This document shows positions 9,538 to 21,500 of a stretch of 64,000 bases of DNA, piece by piece. The position numbers and the translations under genes are program-made. Below the pieces are notes generated by a model, which was not told where the DNA came from, made no database searches, and saw only the letters and a program-made list of their open reading frames with translations. Position 1 is the first letter of the stretch, and the number at the start of each line of letters is the position of its first letter. The DNA is from Metabacillus litoralis (lineage in GTDB: Bacteria; Bacillota; Bacilli; Bacillales; Bacillaceae): positions 372,001 through 436,000 of the forward strand of contig NZ_JAIVKL010000005.1 of assembly GCF_020524045.1 (NCBI RefSeq), read 5' to 3'.

Positions 9538-12500
9538 ATGAAAATCAGTAAATTTTCTATAAGAAGACCTGTTTTTACCATTGTAACGATGTTACTTGTA
9601 TTTATACTAGGAGCCGTTTCAGTAATTAATATACCGTTAAAACTAATTCCAGAAATTAATCCACCTATTGGAGTAGTTGTTACAAATTATCAAGGAGCAG
9701 GGCCGAACGAGGTCGTAGAGAAGGTTTCAAAACCTTTAGAAGAAGCGTTATCAACTGTCCAAGGCATCGACACAATCACTTCGACATCACAGGAAAATGC
9801 AAGCTTAGTTCTTATGCAATTTACATGGACGACAAATATAGAAGATGTTCAAGATGAAATTAGAACGAAAATGGAGGATGCACCATTACCAGATGATGCC
9901 GGAGATCCACGTTTTTTGAAATTTGATCCATCACAATTCCCGATTATCCAGCTTTCGTTAACATCATCTGAAAGTGCTGAACAACTTCAGGTGCTTGCAG
10001 AAGAATTAGAGCAGGAGTTAACCAAAACGGAGGGGGTTGCGAGTGTTAATCTATCCGGACTGGTTACAGATGAGGTAAGTGTGATCCTCAATCAAGATAA
10101 GCTTAAAGACTTTACAATAAGCCAATCAGAGATTGTTGATGTTATAAGAGCTAATTCAGTAACAACACCGGGAGACACTGTAGTCACAGAAGGAAAACAA
10201 TTAACAACAAGAGTCATTAGTACGATTGATTCGCTTGATGTGTTAAAAAGTATTGTTGTGAAAAAGAATCCGGCAAATGGAGAAGATATTACATTAAATG
10301 ATGTAGCTAAGGTGAATATTACACCACAAAAGTCGAACACAATTACTCGCGCAAACCAAGAAGCTTCATTGCTAGTAAGTGTGTTGCAGCAGTCTGATGC
10401 CAATACAGCAGCCGTTTCAGATGCATTTCAAGAAAAGCTGGCTGAAATACTAAAAGAAGAAAGATATGAATCAATTAGTTCAGACATTATTTTTGATCAA
10501 GGCGAATATGTTGATCAAGCAATTGGTAACATGGTTAATACGCTAATTATTGGTGGGATTCTTGCCATGCTTATTCTTTTTATCTTCTTAAGAAGTATAA
10601 AAAGCCCACTAATCATTGGAGTTGCTATTCCGTATTCAGTTATTGTGACGTTTGTGCTCATGTATTTTTCGGATTTCACCTTAAATATAATGACTTTAGG
10701 TGGATTGGCACTTGGTATTGGTATGCTTGTTGATAATTCGATCGTTGTTATTGAAAATATATATCGACATCTATCAATGGGGAAAAACCCGAAGGATGCT
10801 GCATATGAAGGGGCAAAAGAAATGGGCCCTGCAATTATTGCTTCAACCTTAACTACAGTCGCTGTTTTTATTCCAGTTGTTTTTATTTCAGGGATTATTG
10901 GAGATTTATTTAAAGAATTCGCTTTAACCATTGCATTTAGTTTATTTGCTTCATTATTTGTTGCGTTAACAATTGTTCCGATGTTAGCAAGTCAATTATT
11001 GAAAAAACCAAATGAAAATAAAGAGAAAATTCGTCGTGAATCATCATTTATGAAATCACTAGATGGGGCAATAAGATTGGCTTTACGAAACAGAGCTCTC
11101 GTTTTAATTTTGACACTTTTAGTTTTTGTTAGCAGCTTATACGGTTTATCGCGTGTTGGATCAGTCTTTTTACCAAATACAGATGAAGGCTTTTTCACAA
11201 TTGATGTGGAATTAGATAATGGAACAGCACTCTCTGAAACAAGTGAAGTTGTTGAAGCACTCGAGAATGAACTTGATGATGAAGAGAATGTAGAGTTATA
11301 TGTCAGTTTAATTGGATCTACTCAAGAAGAGTCATTCCGAGGAACTGGTAGTACAAATATTGCTGAAATCTATGTGAAAATGAAAGAATTAGATAACCGT
11401 GATATTTCTACCTTTGACTTTATTGATGATATAAAAAAATCATTTGAAAAAGAAGCAAATTCTGTTAACAAAACAGCTGAATTATCATTTAACACTCAAT
11501 CTTCTACAGGTTCTAGTCCAAACACATTAACATTTAATGTGAAAGATACGAATGAACAAAGATTGAAAGAATCCCTAAGTCTAATTGATGAAGCACTTCT
11601 AGAATTAGACGATGTAGAAGAATTAAGTAATGATATGAAAGAAACGATTGAAGAAATTCAAATTAAAGTAGATCGTGAAAAAGCTCTTAATAATGGTTTA
11701 ACTCCTGCTCAAATCGGAATGGTTGTTAATGATGTAACACGTGGTACTGATGCCATTCAAATGACGAATGATGAGAATAATGAAATATATATGGTCAATG
11801 TCCGTTATGAAGAATCAGTTAAGGAAAATATTGATGCTCTGAAAAAGCTTCTGATCAAAAAGCCTGATAACGATTTTGTGGAGTTAGGGGAAGTGGCAGT
11901 GGTTGAGGTAGGTGAAGGACCTGTCTCTATTCAACGGATTGATAAGCAGTTAGCTGTTCAATATAATTTGCGATTTAATAACACCACAAATCTAGGTGAA
12001 ATTTCTAGTTTAGTTGATGAAAAAATAGAGGATTTAGATTTAGCCGAGGACACAGAAGTAACATTTGGTGGAGACAGAGAACTTCTAGAATCTTCATTAG
12101 ATGATATGATTTTAGCATTTGTTCTAGCTATTATCTTTATTTACATCGTCATGGCAGCACAATTCGAGTCATTTAAGTATCCATTAGTAATTATGTTCAC
12201 TATTCCTCTAATGATTATTGGTGTAGGAATTGCACTTGTTATAACCAATTCACCAATTAGCTTAACCGTTGTCATTGGAATCATTGTTTTAGCCGGTATT
12301 GTGGTAAACAATGCAATTGTAATTGTCGATTATATTAATCAAAAGAAATCACAAGGATTCAAAACCTTTGAAGCTTTAGTGGAATCGGTGAAAGTAAGAT
12401 TTAGACCAATATTAATGACCGCTTTAACAACAATATTGGGTTTAATTCCTTTAGCGTTGGGGTTAGGAGAGGGAACAGAAATTAACAGACCTATGGGGTT

Positions 12501-12801
12501 AACTGTTATTGGTGGTTTAATAACGAGTACCTTTTTAACTCTATTTGTTATCCCAATCGTATACAGTTTATTTGATAAAGAAACAAGAAGAATGAATAAG
12601 AAATATGTTACACCAGATGGTCAGCTCATCCCAGCATATTTATTAGAAGATAAGCTAATAAAGGAAGAAGATAATAAAAGAATTGTAAACGAGGAAAACG
12701 AAAAACTACCCGCACCACCTGAATCTACATCCAAATTTGAAAAGCAAGACATGGTTTCTATGCTTGAACAAATTATTGATATTGTAAAAGATAAAAAGTA
12801 A
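9538..12801 (+). CDS. swrC: RND superfamily efflux transporter, SwrC (YerP) type
   Basis: 1087 residues, typical of AcrB/SwrC proteins. TM1 follows the start (KFSIRRPVFTIVTMLLVFIL), then a large extracytoplasmic porter domain, six TM helices around residues 335-490, a second porter domain, and six more helices from about 860 to 1025. TM4 carries GMLVDNSIVVIENIYR with the Asp needed for proton relay. A charged cytoplasmic tail of about 55 residues follows. In B. subtilis SwrC exports surfactin-type compounds and supports swarming. GAGGGG precedes the ATG. It follows a MarR regulator and stands before a strong terminator. No membrane-fusion partner is adjacent, normal for Gram-positive members. 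Confidence 0.9.
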   Translation: MKISKFSIRRPVFTIVTMLLVFILGAVSVINIPLKLIPEINPPIGVVVTNYQGAGPNEVVEKVSKPLEEALSTVQGIDTITSTSQENASLVLMQFTWTTNIEDVQDEIRTKMEDAPLPDDAGDPRFLKFDPSQFPIIQLSLTSSESAEQLQVLAEELEQELTKTEGVASVNLSGLVTDEVSVILNQDKLKDFTISQSEIVDVIRANSVTTPGDTVVTEGKQLTTRVISTIDSLDVLKSIVVKKNPANGEDITLNDVAKVNITPQKSNTITRANQEASLLVSVLQQSDANTAAVSDAFQEKLAEILKEERYESISSDIIFDQGEYVDQAIGNMVNTLIIGGILAMLILFIFLRSIKSPLIIGVAIPYSVIVTFVLMYFSDFTLNIMTLGGLALGIGMLVDNSIVVIENIYRHLSMGKNPKDAAYEGAKEMGPAIIASTLTTVAVFIPVVFISGIIGDLFKEFALTIAFSLFASLFVALTIVPMLASQLLKKPNENKEKIRRESSFMKSLDGAIRLALRNRALVLILTLLVFVSSLYGLSRVGSVFLPNTDEGFFTIDVELDNGTALSETSEVVEALENELDDEENVELYVSLIGSTQEESFRGTGSTNIAEIYVKMKELDNRDISTFDFIDDIKKSFEKEANSVNKTAELSFNTQSSTGSSPNTLTFNVKDTNEQRLKESLSLIDEALLELDDVEELSNDMKETIEEIQIKVDREKALNNGLTPAQIGMVVNDVTRGTDAIQMTNDENNEIYMVNVRYEESVKENIDALKKLLIKKPDNDFVELGEVAVVEVGEGPVSIQRIDKQLAVQYNLRFNNTTNLGEISSLVDEKIEDLDLAEDTEVTFGGDRELLESSLDDMILAFVLAIIFIYIVMAAQFESFKYPLVIMFTIPLMIIGVGIALVITNSPISLTVVIGIIVLAGIVVNNAIVIVDYINQKKSQGFKTFEALVESVKVRFRPILMTALTTILGLIPLALGLGEGTEINRPMGLTVIGGLITSTFLTLFVIPIVYSLFDKETRRMNKKYVTPDGQLIPAYLLEDKLIKEEDNKRIVNEENEKLPAPPESTSKFEKQDMVSMLEQIIDIVKDKK

Positions 12802-12802
12802 C

Positions 12803-12841
12803 AAAAAGGGTTTGACCAAAAATAAGGTCAAACCCTTTTTG
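12803..12841. terminator. Bidirectional terminator between swrC and ligD
   Basis: AAAAAGGGTTTGACC / GGTCAAACCCTTTTT, a 15-bp perfect stem with A- and T-tracts on both sides, placed between convergent genes. Confidence 0.95.
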
Positions 12842-12901
12842 CTCAGATTACAAGAAAAATAAGATATGAAGGCAAAAACAACTTCTTTTCTTGTGGTTTT
12901 C

Positions 12902-14731
12902 TTAATGATCTAGTCCACTAATGATTGTTTTTAGTGTATGATCTTGAGGTGTTGTAAAATATTCTTTAAATGGACATCCAATCGTATTTATTCTTTTTAG
13001 TACATGTTCTATAGTAAAATCTTCAACAGATACTAAATCGTTAATTTCTTCCCAAAATAAAGGAGCTGCGATATAGGCACCTTCTTTTTTTCCTCGTAGT
13101 GAATATGGAGCAATAATAGTTTTACCTTCTGCATGCTGAATATAATCAACATAAAGTCGGTTGCCACGATTTTTTTTCATTCTTTCAGTCGTAAAATCTT
13201 CAGGGAAACTTGTAACAAGATATTCAGCAATAAATGACGTGAATACCCTAGTTTCATCATATGACAATGAATTTTTGGAAATGGGTATATGAATTTGCAA
13301 TCCTTTGTTTCCAGAAAGCTTTGGATATGTCATTAGTTCAAACTTATCAAAAACTTTTTTCATTTCTATCGCAGCTTTAATAGCTAGAGAAAAGTATTCT
13401 TTTGATGGAGGATCAAGATCAAAAACAATTTCGATTGGATGATCAGTATCAATTGTTTGAAAAGGAACATGATACTCAAAAGCTAATTGATTACCTAGCC
13501 AAAGTAATGTTGAAAGATCATTACAAATAATATAATCAATATCTTCATTGACTTCTGATTTGATAAAATCTGGTGCATAATCTGGACGGTTTTTTTGATA
13601 AAAAGCTTCACCAAACATGCCATGAGGAAATCGAATAACAGTTAGTAATCTATCTTCCAAAAACGGGATCATTTGTTGAGATACTTGGTATAAATAACTT
13701 AAAAATTTCTCCTTTTTTACATCCATTGTTTCCCATAGAGGTTTATCAGGATGAGTGATTGAAAGTTCCTTATGAACAGGCGCTGTTGAAAGAAGTAACA
13801 TATCCCATGTACAATTATCAACTTGTTTTTCAAATCGAAACGAAATAAAAGAAGGCTCACGCAATTGGTTTTTGTATAGAGATAGAAACTGTAATTCAAC
13901 CACTATGGCAGGTAATATCTCAATGAAATTAGTTGTTTCAGAAACTTTGTTTTCTTTTAGAATATGGATTAGCGCGTCACGTTCAGTACTAGATATTCCA
14001 TGTGAAAAGGCACCAACTGAAATGATTTGATCACCGTTAAACACTCCTACTTGAAAATATCCATTGTCCTTGTCGTAACCAGTAATAAAGAAACATGCTT
14101 TTTTGTAGTTCTTAATTTTTATCCATTGTTTAGACCGCGTCCCACCTTCCCATTTACTGTTAAGGTGTTTTGCGATAATACCTTCACCATCTTCAAGTTG
14201 TATTTTTTTCCATAAATTTGTATAGTTCGTTGTATATGGAACATACTGTAAAATATTGTGACCTAAAGGGTTAATTTCTGTTGGTATCTCAAGTGTTTCA
14301 AATAATTCATAAAGTAATTTTTTGCGTTGCTCAAATGATTCCAAGGAAAGGTTATTTCCAGCTCTTTTTAAAAGATCAAAAACGAGAAATCTACAAGGAT
14401 GTTCTTTTGAAGCTTGTGTAATTTTTTCTTTGTTTTTAAATCTTCCTCTTATTTGTAATTGCTCAAAGTCAGAAAAGTATTTTGAAGTAAGTAATGTAAC
14501 TTCTCCATCAATTGATAAGGGTAAAAAGGGCTTTAACTGTTCAGATAATTTTTTTGCTTCTGAGATAATTTCTGGAAAGCTCTCATTTAATGATTTTTCA
14601 TTACGACTTGTTAAATCAATGGAGTTGTGTGTCATCGTTAGAATTGCTCTAAATCCATCATACTTTGTTTCGTAAACCCATTCAGATCCTTTAGGAATTT
14701 CCGTATATAAAGTAGGTAGCATCGGTTTCAT
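12902..14731 (-). CDS. ligD: NHEJ DNA ligase/polymerase LigD
   Basis: 609 residues, the Bacillus layout: ATP-dependent ligase domain first, primase-polymerase domain second, no phosphoesterase domain. The ligase motif ETKYDGFRA places the adenylated lysine at residue 23; EGIIAKHL and QWIKIKN are later ligase motifs. The polymerase half carries VFDLDPPSKE (metal-binding D-x-D near residue 438) and LSGNKGLQIHIPI. With Ku it joins double-strand breaks, important in germinating spores. Its partner ku is at 22642-23544, about 8 kb away on the same strand, separated by a phosphatase and a giant amylopullulanase gene. AAGGGTGAAAAAG precedes the ATG. Confidence 0.95.
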   Translation of the reverse strand: MKPMLPTLYTEIPKGSEWVYETKYDGFRAILTMTHNSIDLTSRNEKSLNESFPEIISEAKKLSEQLKPFLPLSIDGEVTLLTSKYFSDFEQLQIRGRFKNKEKITQASKEHPCRFLVFDLLKRAGNNLSLESFEQRKKLLYELFETLEIPTEINPLGHNILQYVPYTTNYTNLWKKIQLEDGEGIIAKHLNSKWEGGTRSKQWIKIKNYKKACFFITGYDKDNGYFQVGVFNGDQIISVGAFSHGISSTERDALIHILKENKVSETTNFIEILPAIVVELQFLSLYKNQLREPSFISFRFEKQVDNCTWDMLLLSTAPVHKELSITHPDKPLWETMDVKKEKFLSYLYQVSQQMIPFLEDRLLTVIRFPHGMFGEAFYQKNRPDYAPDFIKSEVNEDIDYIICNDLSTLLWLGNQLAFEYHVPFQTIDTDHPIEIVFDLDPPSKEYFSLAIKAAIEMKKVFDKFELMTYPKLSGNKGLQIHIPISKNSLSYDETRVFTSFIAEYLVTSFPEDFTTERMKKNRGNRLYVDYIQHAEGKTIIAPYSLRGKKEGAYIAAPLFWEEINDLVSVEDFTIEHVLKRINTIGCPFKEYFTTPQDHTLKTIISGLDH

Positions 14732-14808
14732 TCTTTTTCACCCTTATAAATGTCATTAATTTTAATATGGACAGAAACGCAAGAATTCATGAAAGGAGAT
14801 TGTGAATA

Positions 14809-15327
14809 ATGAATAAAGCTGTGTTCTTAGATCGTGATGGTGTCATTAATGAAGTGTTGAGTAATAGAGTGAAATTTGTTAATAAACCTGAACAAATGTA
14901 CTTGTTAGAAGGTGTCGGTGAAGCTGTAAAATTATTGAATGATGCTGGATATTTCGTTTTTGTTGTAACAAATCAAGGTGGTGTTGGTTTAGGTTATATG
15001 AAGGAGGAAATGCTTCTAAAAGTTCATGAAAAAATGAAGCATGATATAGAAGAATATGGAGGGAAAATTGACGATATCATTTATTGTCCCCATAAGCCAC
15101 ATGCGGGATGTGCATGCCGTAAACCTGAGCCTGAAATGCTTCATCAACTAGCTAAAAAACACAATGTAAACTTAAATGAAAGTTTTATGATTGGAGATAG
15201 GGATGTTGATATACAGGCTGGAAAGCAAGCAGGAACAAATACAATTCTAATTGGCGATGAAAAAGAATTGGCAGATTTTCAATTTCGATCATTATATGAA
15301 GCAGCGTTTTGGATAACTCAAAAATGA
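14809..15327 (+). CDS. HAD phosphatase, GmhB-like (histidinol-phosphatase/heptose bisphosphatase family)
   Basis: 172 residues. FLDRDGVIN contains the catalytic pair Asp8 and Asp10; VVTNQGGVG is HAD motif II; MIGDRDVDIQAGKQAG is motif IV. CPHKPHAGCACRKP supplies a zinc site (Cys93, His95, Cys101, Cys103), characteristic of the GmhB/HisB-N group. Substrate could be a sugar 1,7-bisphosphate or another phosphate ester; no heptose genes are nearby, so the exact role is unknown. AAAGGAG precedes the ATG by ten bases. Divergent from ligD with a short shared intergenic region. Confidence 0.85.
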   Translation: MNKAVFLDRDGVINEVLSNRVKFVNKPEQMYLLEGVGEAVKLLNDAGYFVFVVTNQGGVGLGYMKEEMLLKVHEKMKHDIEEYGGKIDDIIYCPHKPHAGCACRKPEPEMLHQLAKKHNVNLNESFMIGDRDVDIQAGKQAGTNTILIGDEKELADFQFRSLYEAAFWITQK

Positions 15328-15336
15328 AAGATGGTA

Positions 15337-15350
15337 TAAAAACGGTTACA
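15337..15350 (+). promoter_or_regulatory. cre-like box 1
   Basis: TAAAAACGGTTACA differs from the cre consensus TGWAANCGNTNWCA only at the second base. First of three LacI/CcpA-type boxes before the amylopullulanase gene. Confidence 0.4.
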
Positions 15351-15403
15351 TTTTTTTGTTGCGTCCAATTAAATAAGATGATATTCTAAATATGTAGATT
15401 TGC

Positions 15404-15417
15404 TGAAAACGATTACA
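15404..15417 (+). promoter_or_regulatory. CcpA cre site
   Basis: TGAAAACGATTACA fits the cre consensus at all defined positions. It lies about 105 bp before the start codon, so catabolite repression by glucose is likely. Confidence 0.7.
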
Positions 15418-15467
15418 ACAACTTCCAAAAGATTTCCTTACAGAAATCTTTACTATTTTAGTGTTTG

Positions 15468-15483
15468 TGCAAACGTTTTCGCA
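15468..15483 (+). promoter_or_regulatory. cre-like palindromic box 3
   Basis: TGCAAACGTTTTCGCA is a near-palindrome around ACGT with LacI-family operator character. It is about 25 bp before the start codon and could be bound by CcpA or by a dedicated maltose or starch regulator. Confidence 0.45.
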
Positions 15484-15508
15484 AATTAAAAAATATTTAG
15501 GGGGGAAA

Positions 15509-18500
15509 ATGGTGTTTAATAAACAAAATAGAAAAGTGCTGTCGCTCTTAGTAATATTTTCCTTAGTATTGCAGCTCTTATCAGGATTGTTTCCTTATGC
15601 AAACGCTAGCGCAGAAGAGACAAGTCCTGTAGTAAATGATGACGGTACTGTTACATTTACTTATGAAGGTGAAGCTGAAACAGTTCAAGTAGCTGGAAGT
15701 TTTACTGAGTGGGAAAAAGGCCCTCTTGATATGACGGAAGAGTCACAAGGGGTATGGAAGCTTACGACAGAATTAGAAGATGGTACACATGAATATAAGT
15801 ATGTAATCAATGGTGATACTTGGTTACCAGAAAATAACCTTGTTTTTACAAAAGGAGAAGTGGAAGCACCTGCAATTAAAAGTCCAATTCTAAATGCAGA
15901 TGGAAGTGTAACTTTAAACTATGTAAGTCAAGGTGAAGAAGCAGTTTACGTAAACGGTTCTTTTATAGAGAATTGGGATGCAACGAAAGCTGTAAAAATG
16001 ACATTACAAGATAATGGTGTTTTCACAGCAACAGTTGAAGGGTTAGAGCCAGGAAATTATCAATATAAATTTATGTTAAATGACACATCCTGGACAGAGT
16101 CAACAACTGACCCATTAAACAAAAATGAACTGGTTGATGGTAATTCAACGTTTGAAATCGTTAAACTTGAAAGCCCTGTTATTAACGATGATGGCAGCGT
16201 AACATTCAATTATGTAAGTCAAGGCGAGGATGCAGTATTTATAAATGGTTCATTTGTGCAAGATTGGGATCCAAACAAAGCTGTAGAAATGACGCTTAAA
16301 AATGGTATATATACTGCTACAGTATCAGATATAAAGCCTGGTACTTATGAATACAAATTTATCTTTAATGAAAGAGATTGGGATGAATCTAATGTAGATC
16401 CACTTAATCCAAACAGTGCAAATGGTAATTCAGTCTTTACAATCGAATCACCAGAACCAATAAACGTTCAATCAGCATTAATGGACTCACAAACTGAGAT
16501 TCTAGTAACAACTAACAAAACATTTGGCGAACAAGAGTTAGTTGTAACAGATGTTGAAGCAAATGAAGTTCTTGAAACAACAACAACAAAGATCTCCGAT
16601 ACAAAAGCGAAACTTACACTTGCAGACGGAGTGGATGTAGATGTAAGAAAGCTTTATGAAGTATCTGTAGGGAGCTCTGAAGGTAAAGTTGTAACAATGC
16701 GTAATGTATTAAATGATGATCAATTCTTCTATGATGGAGACTTAGGCTATAATTATTCTTCTAGCAAAACATCATTTAAACTTTGGGCACCAACTGCTTC
16801 AAAAGTAAGTCTAGCAATCTATGATGATGCAGGAACTTATGAAGGTGCTTTTGTACCTGATCACACAGGTGGCGTAGAAACTGAAATGAACCGTGCAGAT
16901 AACGGTGTTTGGTCTCTAGAAGTCAATGAAGATCTTAAAAACAAATATTATATGTATAAAGTAGAATTCGCGAATGGTGATGTGAATTATGCAGTTGATC
17001 CTTATGCAGTATCAACTTCAGCAAATGGACAAAGAACAGCAATTGTAGATTTAGATAGCACTGATCCAAGTGGATTTGATCCAATGGACAAGCCTGCAAT
17101 TGTATCACCAGCTGATGCAATCATTTATGAGCTACATGTTCGTGATTTTTCAATTGGTGAAGATTCAGGGATGGACAATAAAGGTAAATATTTAGCGTTT
17201 ACAGAAGAGGGAACAACTAGTCCTAGTGGTGTGAAGACTGGTGTTGATTCTTTAAAAGAATTAGGAGTTAACTATGTTCACTTACTTCCAACATATGACT
17301 TTGGTTCTGTAAATGAATTAACAGTGAATGATCCAAAAGCTACTGATGCTAAATTTAACTGGGGCTATGACCCAATTCACTTTAATGTTCCAGAAGGCTC
17401 TTATTCTAGTGATCCTACTGATCCAACAAGTAGAATAAAAGAATACAAGCAGATGGTTCAATCTTTACATGAAAATGGAATTCGCGTTATAGCTGACGTT
17501 GTATACAATCATACGTATATGAACGAATCAACACAGCTTGAAGGGAAATCACCATTTGATGCAATCGTTCCTGGTTACTACTATCGTACAGATGATACGG
17601 GTAAAATTACAAACGGATCTGGTACAGGTAATGAAGTAGCTTCAGAGCGTCCAATGGTTCGTAAGTACATTAAAGATTCTGTTCACTATTGGGCAACAGA
17701 ATTTGGTATTGATGGATTCCGTTTTGACTTAATGGGATTAATCGATCAAAAAACTATGCAAGAGTTAACAAGAGAATTGAAAAATGAAGTAGATCCTAAT
17801 GTATTAATTTACGGTGAGCCATGGACAGGTGGATCAACAAGTCTTCCTGCATCTATGCAACATTTTAAAGGAACACAAAAAGATCAAGGGTACGCAGTAT
17901 TCAATGATAATATTCGTGGTGCGATTAAAGGTGGAAGTGACGATAATAGTACTGGATTTGCTACAGGCTCGACTGGTAAAGAAGGCGATATCGTAGCAGG
18001 TGTTAAAGGTGCAGTTGATCAATTCGCCAATGACCCGCAAGAAACAATCACATATGTAACGGCTCATGATAACTTGAACCTTTGGGATAAGTTAATGCGA
18101 GTAGCTGGAACAGATGGTGATCATGAATCAGAATCATATGATCCTCATGCAGTTATTACAGAAGAAAATGCGTTAAACAATGAATGGGTAAAACGTAGTT
18201 TATTAGCTAATGGGATTGTCCTAACTTCTCAAGGTATTCCTTTCCTTCACGCTGGTGAAGAAATGCTAAGAAGTAAGTATGGCGTTCATAATAGCTATAA
18301 GAGTCCTGACAATATCAACATGATTCGTTGGGAATTAAAAGATCAATATCAATCAGTTTTCAATTATTACAAAGGCTTAATTGATTTAAGAAAAAACCAT
18401 TCTGCATTTAAAATGGACACAAAAGCAGAAGTTAACGAACATTTTGAAGTATTAAAGCAGGATGAAAACATTGTTGCTTATCAATTAAAAGACAATGCTA

Positions 18501-21500
18501 ACAATGATACATGGAAAAACATTGTTGTCATCTACAATGCAAATAAAGAAGAGAAAGAAGTAAGCCTACCTGCTAACGGTAACTGGAACGTAGTAGTTGA
18601 TCATACGACTGCCGGTACAGAAACAATTAGAACGGTATCTTCAGATAAAGTATCAGTTGAAGGCCTTTCAATGATGGTTCTTTACGATCAATCTGAAGCA
18701 GCTTATACTCCAGAAGCAACTAGTATTACAGTTAATCCTGATTCACTAGCAATCAACCCTGGTGAAACAAAAACAGTAACAGCTTATGTAAAAGATCAAA
18801 AAGATCGTGTAATGCTTGGTGAAGAAGTAACTTGGTCTTCTTCTGATGAAAGTGTTGCAACGGTTTCAAACGGTAAAGTAAAAGGTTTAGCTGAAGGATC
18901 GGCTACAATTACAGTTAAAGTAGGCGACATTGAAGAAACAATTCAAGTAACTGTTGAAGAACTTGTTGCTAATGAAATTATGATTTCAGGAAACGACTCT
19001 GTGTTTGCAACATATTCAACACAGCTTTCAGCTCTAGTAAAAGACCAATTTGGTCAAGATATGCTTGGTGCAAAAGTAGCTTGGTCTTCAAGCGATAACA
19101 CAATTGCAACAGTTAACAGTCAAGGTCAAGTAACTGGTGTGAAACCAGGAAATGTCGTGATTACGGCAAAATCTGGTGCCGCAGAAGCTACTTTAGACAT
19201 GACAGTTAAAGAAAATGTAAAACGTTATGTGCGCATTAAATATGTAAGACCTGATGGTGACTTTACTGGTGATTTCGGTGAGTGGAACTTATGGGTTTGG
19301 AACACAGGCGTTAAAAACGACCAAATTAACTTTGAATCATTTGACGGAGATACAGCAATTGCAAATGTTGAAATTGCTCCAGAAACTGAATCTATCGGTT
19401 TCTTAGTGCGAAAAGGAACGGATTGGAATACAGCAAAAGTGTCACCTGATAGTGATGACCATAATGTGAAAATAGATCGTGACGCGATTCTTACAAAAGT
19501 AACAGTTGTCACTGGTGTAGCTGGTCATACACAAGTGCCACATGTTGGTGGACCAGTATTAGCAGATGGAGAAGTAACATTCTTCTATCGTGATGAAGAA
19601 CTATTTAAGAACGATGAGATGGATACAATCGAGTCAGTGAAAGTGAAAGTCGACGACGTTGAGTATGATATGGAATATAGTGCTGAAAATGAATACTTCT
19701 CTTATAAGTTATCAGACTTAGCAGAAGGTACACATGAGTACACATTCCTAGTAACTAAAGACGGTAAAACGACTGAAGTTACAGATCCTTATAATACAAA
19801 AGATGGAAAGTCTACAATTACGTATACACGTCCAGAAGTAACAATTGAAGCAAGTGTATCACCGGGAGAATTTACGTACGGTGAAAATGCATTATTATCA
19901 GCAAGCGCAACAACAGAAGAAGAAGTAACTATTGAAGAGCTATCTGTAAATCTTGAACCACTTGGCGGTAAAAGTAAGGTAGTTATTGATCAAACTGTTG
20001 GTACAGTTGCGATTGGTGCAAGTGATACAATAGGTGCTGGAGAAAAAGAACTTGTGATCACAGCCCTAGATGAGTTTGGTAACAAACATACTAAAACAAT
20101 AAAAGTAACTGTTAAGCCACAGCAAATAGTAGGCGATGAGCTATCATTTGATTGGGATGAAGCACGAATTTACTTCATGCTTACGGACCGTTTTAAAGAT
20201 GGAGACCCTTCTAACAACGGTGGCGAAGATGGTAAGTTAGATGAATATGATCCAAACCATAAAGAAGCTTATCATGGTGGTGACTTCCAAGGTATTATCG
20301 ATGAATTAGATTATATTGATAATCTTGGTATCAATACACTTTGGATTACACCTGTTGTTGATAATATTGACTTTAATAAAGGTCTTGACTTTACAACAAG
20401 CGGTGATTTAGTTGCGAAGCAATATGCATATCATGGATATTGGGCAGAAGATTTCGAGAAGCTTGATGCACATTTAGGTGACATTGAGAAGTTCCAAGAG
20501 TTAATTGAAAAAGCACATGATAAAGGTATTAAAATTATGCTAGACGTTGTTGTCAACCACGCTGGTTATGGTATGAAGGGTGAGCTTGACACAGATGAAG
20601 GCAAAAGTGATTGGTTAGGAGATAAAGAAAACCTTCCATCTGAAGAATCAGTAGCTAAGCTAAAAGATATGCTACGTATGGGTGATGAAGAGCTTCCTGG
20701 ACATGAGGTAAAAGGTGAGCTGGATAATCTTCCAGACTTCAAAACAGAAGATCCAGCCGTTCGCCAACAATTAGTTGAATGGCAAACTGCATGGTTAGAA
20801 AGAGCAAGAACAGACCGTGGAGATACGATTGATTTCTTCCGTATTGATACAGTTAAGCACGTTGAAGATGCAACATGGCAAGCATTGAAAAATGGGCTAA
20901 TTGAAATTGATCCTAATTTCAAAATGATTGGCGAATATTGGGGTGCAAGTGTTGACAATGATGGAGGCTACTTAGGAACAGGTCAAATGGATTCTCTATT
21001 AGACTTTGATTTCAAAGAAAAAGCAAAATCATTTGTTGATGGAAGCATTGATAGTGTTGACGCATATTTACAAGATCGTAATGGACGCATTAATAATAAT
21101 GCAACATTAGGACAATTCTTAAGCAGTCATGACCAAAACGGCTTCTTAACAGAATATGTAGGTGGAGACCGAGCGAAATTAAAAGTAGCTGCGGCACTAC
21201 AAATCACTTCTAAAGGTCAACCAGTTATTTACTATGGTGAAGAATTAGGTAACTCTGGTACGGCTGATTGGAAGAAAGATGAAAATGGAAATATTCTAGC
21301 ATTTGGTCAAAATCGTGATTCTATGCCTTGGGAGCTTTATGAAAATGAAGACCCTGAAGCAATGGCACTACACAATCATTACTCAACTTTACTAAACATC
21401 CGTGCTGACTACTCGAAAGTATTCTCTAAAGGTACTCGTGAAAAAGTAGCTGGTGGAGATGAAGAAGGATATTTAGTATTTGAAAGAGAATATGATGGTG

